Assembly: GCA_020049245.1 (NCBI GenBank)
Contig: JAIFLB010000044.1
Coordinates: 1-21,335, forward strand
Reading direction: 5' to 3'
Length of the DNA stretch: 21,335 nucleotides
Origin: Betaproteobacteria bacterium
GTDB taxonomy: Bacteria > Pseudomonadota > Gammaproteobacteria > Burkholderiales > Thiobacillaceae
Shown here: positions 5,777 through 13,304 of the stretch, in pieces
Layout of the letters: the number at the start of each line of letters is the position of its first letter
Numbering within the stretch: the first letter of the stretch is position 1
Program-made: the position numbers and the translations under genes
Notes under the pieces: generated by a model
What the model saw: only the letters and a program-made list of their open reading frames with translations
What the model was told of the DNA's origin: nothing
Database searches by the model: none

Positions 5777-8170
5777 TCAGGCGCCTTTCTGAAAGTGCTC
5801 GAACACGTTGTTCACGGCGCGATCGATGAGTGACACGTTATCGATGACTTGCGCGCGCGCATCGCGAAACTTCGCTGCCAGACCCTGCGCATTGATCGAC
5901 ACCGCGCGCTGGCCAAGGCGGTTGGTGAACAGGTAAGTGCCCTGCAGCGGACTGATCCACGCCAGTTTGGCGCGCAACATGCTGCCGTCATCCTGTTTGA
6001 ATTCGATCCAGACACCCCGTTTCAAGCCCTTCACCATGCTTTCGAAATGGCTGTCCTCGGGTTCGTCCCAGGCTTCGCCGCGTACCCCGCTGATGGTGAT
6101 TTCCTCGAGGTCGGAGGCTGCCTCCTGCGCGCTGGCAATCTCCTGCAACAAGGCTGCGTCGGGAATGATGGATTCGATCTGGGCCGGGATATCTTCGAAG
6201 TCCTTCGGTCCAAAGATCGGTGTTTCCTGGATAGGAATGTCAGTCACATCGACAGCCATGAAAGCGTTCAACGTGGCGGCAACGCTTTCATCCTGCTCGC
6301 CGCGGAAGCCGGCTTTAACGGCGACCGCGTGGCACTTCACCAAGTCCGAGAAAAAGACATCGCGCACCTCATTTGCCAGGCTCAGCGACTGGATGCCGCT
6401 ATCCAGGCGTTTGAGCAGGCGGGGCAGCAATTCGATCAGTTTGCGGCGTTCGTCCTTGTCGGTTTTTGGCGTCAGGCTCCACAGCAGATCATTCACCGTA
6501 TCGACACTTTCCTGCCAGTCAGGGCTGCTTTCACCTTTGGCGATATGCAGTTCGGCAAGCCGCTTTTCCCAGTGATTGAGCAGAAAGTCGCGGATCGCGA
6601 CGGGCATGGGATGGTCGAGCATGCAGGCCATGACCGTATCGTGCGCAACCACCCGTGCAATTTCGAATTGCTCCCGATTTCGCAGGAACTGGGCACTGCG
6701 GCTGGTGAGCTGGTCACTGGTCTGCTTTTCTTCTGCCAGGTAGGTCTGGAAAGACTGCAGCGCCTGGAGAAAGACATCCAGCCCATCTTCGTATTGGCTG
6801 AGAATGCTTTGCACGATCTGTTCAACTTCCTGATACAGACGGCTGTCGTGGCCTTCAATCGGATCCCAGCCGAGCGCGGCATCTGCAAGCAGATCGAGCA
6901 ATTGCCGCACTGGATGCGACTTTTGCGAAAAGAAGGATTTATCCAGCATGGTGACCTTCAGCACCGGGATCTGCAGACGGCCGATCAGCGCTTTCATTGC
7001 ATCCGGAATGCGGTTGTCGCCCAGGATGTAATCGAACACCAGCACGACGATATCCAGCGTCATGGTTTCCATCTGGCCCATCTTGCCGGCCGCTTCGGAC
7101 TTCTTCAGTTCGCGCAGTACGTTGACCTGGCCATTGGCAATCAACTCGGCATTCAGGTTGCCCATCATGCCCAGGCCTTCCAGACGGCCATGCTGAAGCT
7201 GTGTCAGCGCCTGCAACACAGCAGGATTGATGGCATGACCGACCGACTGGCCGGCGTCGACATTCTGGCCATAGTTTTGACCAAAATCCTGGCTGATGTC
7301 CTGGCCACCCCGCAACGGTTGCAACTGCGCATAGCCGGGCATGCCGGGAAACGCCATGCCAGCCCCGCTGCGACCGAACATCAACTGTTGCAGCATGGCG
7401 AACATGTCCATGCCGCCGCCAGCCGCCATGTCCGCCGCTGTGCCAGGCACCAAATTGGTGGCGCCGGCGTCCAGCGTGCCAGCATTAGCCACTGATGCAG
7501 GCGCAACCACGGCGGCGGCGGGCGCGCGGGCCATGCTGGCGCGGATTGTCGGCAGCACATTGTGCTCGACCAGATAGCGGTTGATTTCCTGGTAGGCGTC
7601 TCGCACCTTGGCCGGGAAGTGTTTGTTGATGCGGGAAACCAGCATCAATTTGATCTTGACGCTGGCATCCTGCTCCTTCAATGCATCCAGCAACGCGGTG
7701 CCGATCACATCCGGCCCGAGCGGAATCTGCTCGGTCTTCAGATCTGTCTGGTTGAGCAACACGCCAATGCGCTTGCCCAGGCCGAACAGCTCCTCGCCAC
7801 AGGTGTTGGCGATCGCGTTGGCGATGGTGTTGGCGGCGAGCGACTGCTCCAGATCATCCGGTTCAACCAGACTGAGGCTGGAAAGATCGAGATTGGACTG
7901 CTCCCGATTTGGTGTGCCATTGAGTTGACGCCGTTTTTCCTCATTGAAACGGCTGAAAAACTGCTTCTTGAACGACGCGGCAATTGCGGCGCCTTTGTCG
8001 CGGGCCAGTTCCATGCTGTCCATGTAGAGACTGTACATTTCTTGCGACGGCATCTTGCTGACCAGCTCGGTCAGTTCGGCGACGACCCGTGTCAAGGTTT
8101 GTACAAGGTCGTCTGATAGCTTCGTGGCGATTTTGTCGCGACAACTATCAAGCAATGCTGTTTCAGACAT
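5777..8170 (-). CDS. DUF1631 family protein
   Basis: With the start at 8170 this is a 797-residue soluble protein of the DUF1631 family, common in Beta- and Gammaproteobacteria and of unknown biochemical function. It is mostly helical. Residues about 205-320 form a low-complexity linker rich in Ala, Gly, Met and Gln, with repeated Gly-Gln-Asn/Asp units. The C-terminal 120 residues turn to beta structure (KRGVWIEFKQDDG, RAKLAWISPLQGTYLFTNR), similar in pattern to PilZ-like domains. The longer frame to 8212 is rejected because an AGGAGA site lies 7 bases before the ATG at 8170 and the first 14 residues look non-coding. It precedes the EAL/HDOD gene by 3 bases, which points to a joint signalling role, possibly with nucleotide second messengers. 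That function is inferred from context only. Confidence 0.87.
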   Translation of the reverse strand: MSETALLDSCRDKIATKLSDDLVQTLTRVVAELTELVSKMPSQEMYSLYMDSMELARDKGAAIAASFKKQFFSRFNEEKRRQLNGTPNREQSNLDLSSLSLVEPDDLEQSLAANTIANAIANTCGEELFGLGKRIGVLLNQTDLKTEQIPLGPDVIGTALLDALKEQDASVKIKLMLVSRINKHFPAKVRDAYQEINRYLVEHNVLPTIRASMARAPAAAVVAPASVANAGTLDAGATNLVPGTAADMAAGGGMDMFAMLQQLMFGRSGAGMAFPGMPGYAQLQPLRGGQDISQDFGQNYGQNVDAGQSVGHAINPAVLQALTQLQHGRLEGLGMMGNLNAELIANGQVNVLRELKKSEAAGKMGQMETMTLDIVVLVFDYILGDNRIPDAMKALIGRLQIPVLKVTMLDKSFFSQKSHPVRQLLDLLADAALGWDPIEGHDSRLYQEVEQIVQSILSQYEDGLDVFLQALQSFQTYLAEEKQTSDQLTSRSAQFLRNREQFEIARVVAHDTVMACMLDHPMPVAIRDFLLNHWEKRLAELHIAKGESSPDWQESVDTVNDLLWSLTPKTDKDERRKLIELLPRLLKRLDSGIQSLSLANEVRDVFFSDLVKCHAVAVKAGFRGEQDESVAATLNAFMAVDVTDIPIQETPIFGPKDFEDIPAQIESIIPDAALLQEIASAQEAASDLEEITISGVRGEAWDEPEDSHFESMVKGLKRGVWIEFKQDDGSMLRAKLAWISPLQGTYLFTNRLGQRAVSINAQGLAAKFRDARAQVIDNVSLIDRAVNNVFEHFQKGA

Positions 8171-8177
8171 CAATTCA

Positions 8178-8183
8178 TCTCCT
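8178..8183 (-). promoter_or_regulatory. Ribosome binding site fixing the DUF1631 start
   Basis: On the minus strand AGGAGA lies 7 bases upstream of the ATG at 8170. The upstream in-frame ATG at 8212 has no comparable site, so translation most likely begins at 8170. Confidence 0.75.
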
Positions 8184-8373
8184 GGCAGGTTGCCGAGCCT
8201 GGCGCGCGACAATCTTAATCCTGCAATTCCTTTCGATTTTCCAGCATAAACCGCTTTCCTGACAGCGATGCAACGATTGCTTTGTCAAGCCTTGCTCGAC
8301 GCGATGGCTTGGCCCATCCTCGCGCCCCTTTGCTGTTTGTACTGCCAACACTGTGACCAGGACTGACTCCGTT

Positions 8374-10704
8374 ATGTTCAACCCGATCGAAAACCGTATT
8401 GCCCGGGAACTCAATGTCCATCCCAACCAGGTCGCCGCCGCAGTGGCGCTGCTGGATGATGGCGCTACCGTGCCATTTGTCGCACGTTACCGCAAGGAAG
8501 CCACTGGCGCTCTTGACGATACGCAATTGCGACATCTGGAAGAACGGCTGGGTTATTTGCGTGAACTGGAAGATCGCCGCGCGGCGGTGATCGCCAGCAT
8601 CAGCGAGCAGGGCAAACTGACACCGGAATTGCAGGCCGATATTGCTGCCGCCGAAACCAAGCAACGGCTGGAAGATCTGTACCTGCCCTACAAGCAGAAG
8701 CGGCGCACAAAGGCACAGATTGCGCGCGAGGCTGGCCTGGGGCCGCTGGCTGAAAAGCTGCTGGCTGATCCGATGTTGGCGCCAGAAGTCGAAGCCGCCG
8801 CCTTCGTCAATCTGGAAAAAGGCATTGCCGACGTGAAAGCCGCGCTCGATGGCGCGCGCCAGATTCTGATGGAACAGTTCTCCGAAGATGCCGCCCTGAT
8901 CGAGCGGCTGCGCGGCCACTTGCAGGCGAATGGCCGCGTCGTATCGCGTCTGATCGAAGGCAAGGAAGCCGAAGGCCAGAAATTCCGCGATTGGTTCGAG
9001 TTCGACGAACCCTGGCAGTCGATGCCATCGCATCGCGCGCTGGCGCTGTTTCGAGGCCGCAACGAGGGGGTTTTGTCGGTGGCGATTAAATTACCGGAAG
9101 AGTTGGCGGGGGCTGCTTCCAACGCCGCCGCCAGCCCGTGCGAGGGCCATATCGCAGCACATTTTGGACTGCGTGACCAAGGTCGCCCGGCTGATAAATG
9201 GCTGCTCGATACCGTTCGCTGGGCCTGGAAGGTGAAGTTGTCGCTGCATCTTGAACTGGATCTGATGAATGCGCTGTTCGAGCGCGCCGAAACTGAAGCC
9301 ATCCGGGTTTTTGCCAGCAATCTGAAAGATCTTTTGCTGGCAGCACCCGCCGGACCGAAAGCGGTGATTGGTCTCGACCCGGGCATCCGCACCGGCGTCA
9401 AAGTCGCCGTGGTTGACCGCACCGGCAAGGTGTTGGATACCGCCGTGATCTACCCGCACGAACCGCGCAACGACTGGAATGGCTCGCTGGCCACCCTTTC
9501 AAAACTGGCCAGCAAGCACCACGCAGAACTGATCAGCATCGGCAACGGCACCGCCAGCCGCGAAACCGACAAACTCGCTGCCGACCTGATTCGTTTGCAA
9601 CCTGAACTGGGCTTGAGCAAGGTCACCGTCAGCGAAGCCGGCGCATCGGTGTATTCCGCCTCCGACCTCGCCGCGCGGGAGTTTCCGGACATGGATGTGA
9701 CCCTGCGCGGCGCGGTGTCCATTGCCCGTCGCCTGCAGGACCCGCTGGCAGAACTGGTCAAGATCGAACCGAAAGCCATCGGCGTCGGCCAGTATCAGCA
9801 TGACCTCGGTCAGGCCAAGCTCGGCCAGGCGCTGGAAGCGGTGGTTGAAGACTGCGTCAATGCAGTCGGGGTCGATGTGAATACCGCCTCTGCTGCGTTG
9901 CTGACCCGCGTCTCCGGCCTCAACACCACGCTGGCCAACCAGATCGTCGCGCATCGTGACGCCAACGGCCCATTCGCCAATCGCGACGCGTTGAAGAAAG
10001 TGCCGCGCCTGGGCCCGAAAACCTACGAACTGGCCGCCGGCTTCCTGCGTGTGCCCGGCGGGGACAATCCGCTCGATGCCTCATCGGTGCACCCGGAAGC
10101 CTACCCGGTAGTGATGCGCATCCTGGCCGATCTGAAGCTGGACATGCGCAGTGTGATCGGCAACAGCGATGTGCTGAAACGCCTCGACGCCGGTAAATTC
10201 GTCGATGACCGTTTCGGCTTGCCCACCGTGCGCGACATCCTGAAAGAACTGGAGAAACCCGGCCGCGACCCGCGCCCCGCATTCAAAGCGGCGGCGTTCA
10301 TGGAGGGCGTCAACGACCTGAAAGACCTGCAACCCGGCATGCAACTCGAAGGCGTGGTGACCAACGTCACCAACTTCGGCGCCTTCGTCGATATCGGCGT
10401 GCATCAGGACGGCCTGGTGCACATCTCCGCGCTATCGAACAAATTCGTCAAAGACCCGCGCGAAGTGGTCAAGGCCGGCGACATCGTCAAGGTCAAGGTG
10501 CTGGAGGTGGATGTTCCACGCAAACGGGTGGCGCTGACCATGCGGATGCAGGATGAAGTGAAACCTGCGAAATCCACCCAAATGCCCACCCAAATGCCCA
10601 CCGCAATGTCCCCTGGGCGGGGACGACCGCAGCCAAGCAAAGCGCAGGAAACGGCTGGCGGCGCGCTGGCGGAGGCATTGAAGCGGGCGATAACGCGGTC
10701 TTGA
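8374..10704 (+). CDS. tex: Tex, S1-domain transcription accessory protein
   Basis: From the ATG at 8374 this is 776 residues, close to E. coli Tex (about 773). Domains in order are: an N-terminal helical and HTH-rich part; a YqgF/RNase H-like domain near 330-455 starting with GLDPGIRTG (333-341); tandem helix-hairpin-helix motifs near 500-575 (NTASAALLTRVSGL, LKKVPRLGPKTYE); and an S1 RNA-binding domain near 654-724 (GVVTNVTNFGAFVDIGVH). Tex binds nucleic acids and influences transcription and, in pathogens, toxin expression; the related eukaryotic factor is Spt6. The tail after S1 is short and basic, with a 12-base tandem repeat. A GTG at 8353 would add 7 residues, but the ATG begins the family-typical sequence. 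It is monocistronic and divergent from DUF1631. Confidence 0.95.
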   Translation: MFNPIENRIARELNVHPNQVAAAVALLDDGATVPFVARYRKEATGALDDTQLRHLEERLGYLRELEDRRAAVIASISEQGKLTPELQADIAAAETKQRLEDLYLPYKQKRRTKAQIAREAGLGPLAEKLLADPMLAPEVEAAAFVNLEKGIADVKAALDGARQILMEQFSEDAALIERLRGHLQANGRVVSRLIEGKEAEGQKFRDWFEFDEPWQSMPSHRALALFRGRNEGVLSVAIKLPEELAGAASNAAASPCEGHIAAHFGLRDQGRPADKWLLDTVRWAWKVKLSLHLELDLMNALFERAETEAIRVFASNLKDLLLAAPAGPKAVIGLDPGIRTGVKVAVVDRTGKVLDTAVIYPHEPRNDWNGSLATLSKLASKHHAELISIGNGTASRETDKLAADLIRLQPELGLSKVTVSEAGASVYSASDLAAREFPDMDVTLRGAVSIARRLQDPLAELVKIEPKAIGVGQYQHDLGQAKLGQALEAVVEDCVNAVGVDVNTASAALLTRVSGLNTTLANQIVAHRDANGPFANRDALKKVPRLGPKTYELAAGFLRVPGGDNPLDASSVHPEAYPVVMRILADLKLDMRSVIGNSDVLKRLDAGKFVDDRFGLPTVRDILKELEKPGRDPRPAFKAAAFMEGVNDLKDLQPGMQLEGVVTNVTNFGAFVDIGVHQDGLVHISALSNKFVKDPREVVKAGDIVKVKVLEVDVPRKRVALTMRMQDEVKPAKSTQMPTQMPTAMSPGRGRPQPSKAQETAGGALAEALKRAITRS
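10580..10603 (+). repeat. Two tandem 12-base units in the tail of tex
   Basis: AAATGCCCACCC (10580-10591) is followed by AAATGCCCACCG (10592-10603). They encode the repeated Gln-Met-Pro-Thr pieces of the basic Tex tail, after the S1 domain. The unit is a multiple of three, so copy changes would keep the frame. Confidence 0.7.
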
Positions 10705-10728
10705 TTCTTGTCTGCTTCACTGCGGTTT

Positions 10729-10751
10729 CGGGAGGGCCTGGTCGCCTCCCG
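10729..10751. terminator. Hairpin between convergent tex and the OmpA-like lipoprotein gene
   Basis: CGGGAGG (10729-10735) and CCTCCCG (10745-10751) form a 7-bp GC-rich stem with a 9-base loop. It lies 24 bases after the tex stop and 3 bases beyond the lipoprotein stop, so it can serve both. The T run on the plus side is weak (GTTTACTT), hence moderate confidence. Confidence 0.55.
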
Positions 10752-10754
10752 TGT

Positions 10755-11723
10755 TTACTTCAGCACCAGCACCCGGATGAATATGCGCCGGTTTTGTCCG
10801 TTACTGTCATTCAGCGGCTTGTTTGCGCCATATGAAATGGTCGACATGCGGTTAATCGAGATGCCAAGTTTCTCGTGCAGGTAGCGCTTGACCACTTCGG
10901 CGCGCGCCTTGCCCAGGCTGTAATTGTTGTCATCGGTGCTGTTGTTGGCGGTGTGGCCCTGGATGTCGAGGTGGTACTCCTGATCCAGCTTGATTAGGTT
11001 GGTAGACAGTTGATTCAGCTTCGCCACATCAATCGGATCGAGATAGGGGTCGTTTTGCGGGTACAGCACCTTGTCATCGGTTAGCAATATCGTGAACGCT
11101 TCTTTGCCGTTGGCAAGAAATATCTCCTTCGCGGCCAGCGCCAAGGCTTCCTGGACCAGCGCGGAGAGCGAATCCAGTTTTCTCTCCGCCTCCAGCAAGC
11201 GCTGCTTCAGCGCGGTATCGTTTTGCACGGCGGTCTTGTCTGCATTCTCCTGACGGGCCTGAATCGCACTGTCAGCCGTGGCCATCTGCATTTGCAGTGT
11301 TTGCAGGCTGGCGATATCTCCCAGCGCGGATTGAAGCAGGGCGGCTGTTTTATCGATCCGATTCTCCAGCCCGCCGATGCGTGAATTCAGCTCTGCCACC
11401 TGCGCTTCCAGACCGGCTTGCGATTGCAGCTGGCGTGATTCATGCAGCCTGACCTGATCGCCCAGAGTTACCAGCCCGGCCTGGGTGGACGCCAATTGCC
11501 GGGCAAGCTCGGCTTGCTGTCGTGCAAGTTCCTGGGCGTGACTTTCGACGCTGCGCAAGCCGGCTTCGCTACTGCTGGCGAGGTTCTGTTCAACGCGATC
11601 AATGCGGTCCTGCAATGGCTGGGTCTGGGTCAGCAGGGCTTTCTCGCTGGCGCATCCGGCGAGAATCAGACAACTCAGTACGGCGGCGGCGATGGGCGAA
11701 ACAGGGTGGTTTTGGGGATACAT
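10755..11723 (-). CDS. OmpA-C-domain outer membrane lipoprotein with coiled coil
   Basis: This 322-residue protein has a lipoprotein signal peptide with lipobox LAGC (Cys24), so it should be lipid-anchored, probably to the outer membrane because residue 25 is Ala and not Asp. Residues 30-195 form a long heptad-rich coiled coil with many Gln, Leu and Ala. Residues about 205-322 are an OmpA/MotB C-terminal domain (LDIQGHT, ARAEVVKRYL, ISYGANKPLNDSNGQNRRIFI). This domain normally binds diaminopimelate in peptidoglycan through an Asp in GHTD and an Arg 15 residues later. Here the Asp is Ala259 (GHTAN), while Arg274 is kept. A tether between envelope layers is the likely role, but binding strength is in doubt. 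It is a single gene, convergent with tex. Confidence 0.87.
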   Translation of the reverse strand: MYPQNHPVSPIAAAVLSCLILAGCASEKALLTQTQPLQDRIDRVEQNLASSSEAGLRSVESHAQELARQQAELARQLASTQAGLVTLGDQVRLHESRQLQSQAGLEAQVAELNSRIGGLENRIDKTAALLQSALGDIASLQTLQMQMATADSAIQARQENADKTAVQNDTALKQRLLEAERKLDSLSALVQEALALAAKEIFLANGKEAFTILLTDDKVLYPQNDPYLDPIDVAKLNQLSTNLIKLDQEYHLDIQGHTANNSTDDNNYSLGKARAEVVKRYLHEKLGISINRMSTISYGANKPLNDSNGQNRRIFIRVLVLK

Positions 11724-12105
11724 GGTTGTCTCATTCGGCTAAAAACTGGCTGAATGATGCCGTGAAAGCGACCGTTTCGGCGCCTTCCTGGTTGCTTGAC
11801 AGCTGAATTGGCTATGGTTAGTGGTAACTCCACACAACCTTTTCGACCTGGCGTTCTATTGGCAACAATGCCTAGCAACAGGAATAAACCTTAGGCTTTG
11901 CATGCAAGCGGGCGTTGTGAGTGAAAACTTATCAAGTTCAGCAAGACCTATCAGACGAAACGACACTCCCGACACGGAAGCGATATTCATCATCTCGATG
12001 CCCCATCCTTGGTGCGCGGGCGTGGGCAACTTGATGTTGGACAACACGGACAGTCTGGTAGCGGTTTAACATTGCCACCATTTGAAATCGATCAAGGTAA
12101 TTCAT
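11724..12105. other. Gene-free stretch upstream of the unrecognised protein
   Basis: These 382 bases separate two divergent genes and hold no convincing coding frame. An 82-codon GTG frame at 11821-12069 has no ribosome binding site and no similarity I recognise. A perfect TTGACA lies at 11796-11801 on the plus strand, but the bases at the expected -10 distance (TAGTGG) fit poorly. Promoters for both flanking genes should be here. Confidence 0.45.
12094..12097 (+). promoter_or_regulatory. Ribosome binding site deciding the start at 12106
   Basis: AAGG (within TCAAGGTAA) lies 8 bases before the ATG at 12106. The frame is open to a TTG at 12082, but that codon has no such site. Confidence 0.6.
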
Positions 12106-13269
12106 ATGCAGTCCGGCCCCAGAGAAATCGTCACCCCGTTTCGCCAGATTCCGCTTGATGTGCCGGAGGGCATGAAGCCGAACGAGTTCTTCAACAGCAC
12201 TGAGAACCTCAACGATCTGGTCAACAACAACGGCTTGTTGCAGAACCCGGAAGGGTTGCTGCTGTATCGCAAGGCGCTCGGCCACAGCAACGAGTTCGAC
12301 GCGTCGATCATCTACAACACTTCGCAGACCATCCTCGATCCGCTCGGCCGGCCGGTGCGGCGGACGCAGGTGCCGGAGCAGGTGAAGAATGTCTGGAACC
12401 GGATGAATCAGGTGATCATCGAGTACATGCTGGAACAGTACCCGGACCCCGATCAGCATCTGGTGCTGGCTGGCGAGGCGAGCCTGGATGCGACCTGGCC
12501 GATGACTTCGCCGGGCGTACCCAGCATCCGCATGCTGCATAACCACTTCATCGTGTTTAACAAGTCTGAGCTGCGCGAGGCGCCGATTGCCGATGCGAGC
12601 AATCCGAACCTGACCGATGGCGGCCAGCATTCGTTGTTCCAGGCTTATATGCGCAATGTGTATCAGGATTTCTTCGATGAACTCGATCTGCGCATCCTGC
12701 GTCCGTGCCAGGCTGGTTCTTGCAAGATTGCGTTGACTGGTTATCCGCAAGGGCTGCCGAGCTGGGAAGTTACCGGTGGCGCGGAAGCCTTGAAGGAGGT
12801 TCGCTTCTGGAAGGAGTACGACACCTTGCTGAAGGGCTTCATCGACTTCTATCGCACCTTCTTTGGTCAGGTTTCAACCCGCAACGCGCCACTGCCGCGC
12901 GATATTTATTTCCCGGATCTGGTCGAAAACAAATTGCAGTTCAACAATGATTTGCTGAAGACCGCGAAGATGGTGCGCGATCGTTGCATCAAGGATGCGA
13001 AATACGCCAACTCGATTCGCTGGCAGCCGGCGTTCAAACAACTGATCTATCGCAATGATGCCGGCAAACTGATCGTCACCATCAGCCAGAATTCGATTGG
13101 CAACGCCATCACCGAACTCCTTGGCGTGGTGGTCAAACGCACGCCGGATGCGGATGCCTATGGCCGCGCTGAACCGGCGCTGATCGAGAAATTGCTGGAA
13201 GTCAGGCGGCGACTGATTGAAGATGATCTGGGTTCCGGCATTCACACACCGCATTGGGGTGCTTCGTAA
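12106..13269 (+). CDS. Unrecognised 387-residue soluble protein
   Basis: I do not recognise this protein. From the ATG at 12106 it has 387 residues, no signal peptide and no membrane helix, so it is probably cytoplasmic. Codon use looks like that of its neighbours, arguing for a real gene. Visible features are a long mixed N-terminal region, a Pro/Ser/Met-rich stretch leading to MLHNHFIVF near residues 145-153, two close cysteines in PCQAGSC (about 198-204), aromatic-rich helices near 230-255 and a Lys/Arg-rich C-terminal half. The His-Asn-His followed by hydrophobic residues faintly recalls HIT-type nucleotide-binding motifs, but one short match is not enough for assignment. The GAF-GGDEF-EAL gene starts 35 bases downstream, so the two are likely co-transcribed and may share a signal or pathway. 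Confidence 0.72.
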   Translation: MQSGPREIVTPFRQIPLDVPEGMKPNEFFNSTENLNDLVNNNGLLQNPEGLLLYRKALGHSNEFDASIIYNTSQTILDPLGRPVRRTQVPEQVKNVWNRMNQVIIEYMLEQYPDPDQHLVLAGEASLDATWPMTSPGVPSIRMLHNHFIVFNKSELREAPIADASNPNLTDGGQHSLFQAYMRNVYQDFFDELDLRILRPCQAGSCKIALTGYPQGLPSWEVTGGAEALKEVRFWKEYDTLLKGFIDFYRTFFGQVSTRNAPLPRDIYFPDLVENKLQFNNDLLKTAKMVRDRCIKDAKYANSIRWQPAFKQLIYRNDAGKLIVTISQNSIGNAITELLGVVVKRTPDADAYGRAEPALIEKLLEVRRRLIEDDLGSGIHTPHWGAS

Positions 13270-13295
13270 GAAGTGCTTCATAAATCAAAATTCCT

Positions 13296-13299
13296 GGAG
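13296..13299 (+). promoter_or_regulatory. Ribosome binding site deciding the start at 13305
   Basis: GGAG lies 5 bases before the ATG at 13305. The alternative GTG at 13299 overlaps this site, so the ATG is preferred. Confidence 0.6.
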
Positions 13300-13304
13300 T
13301 GGGC

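Noticed and set aside
5849..7495. Long plus-strand open frame (548 codons) opposite the DUF1631 gene
   Set aside because: It is the antisense reading of a recognisable family protein. It has no ribosome binding site and an amino-acid mix rich in His, Gln and Arg typical of shadow frames.
8283..8288. Minus-strand TTGACA in the DUF1631-tex spacer as a promoter
   Set aside because: The hexamer is perfect but the -10 region at 16-18 bases is poor, so I do not list it as a promoter.
8215..9033. Minus-strand open frame of 272 codons opposite the start of tex
   Set aside because: It overlaps the coding region of Tex and the divergent promoter region. No family resemblance and no ribosome binding site.
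11821..12069. 82-codon plus-strand frame in the spacer before 12106
   Set aside because: It begins with GTG, has no ribosome binding site and shows no recognisable similarity; it could only be supported by expression or conservation data.
11938..12750. Minus-strand open frame of 270 codons opposite the unrecognised gene
   Set aside because: The plus-strand frame has a ribosome binding site, balanced composition and an operon partner; the minus reading is rich in Arg, His and Val in shadow-like fashion.
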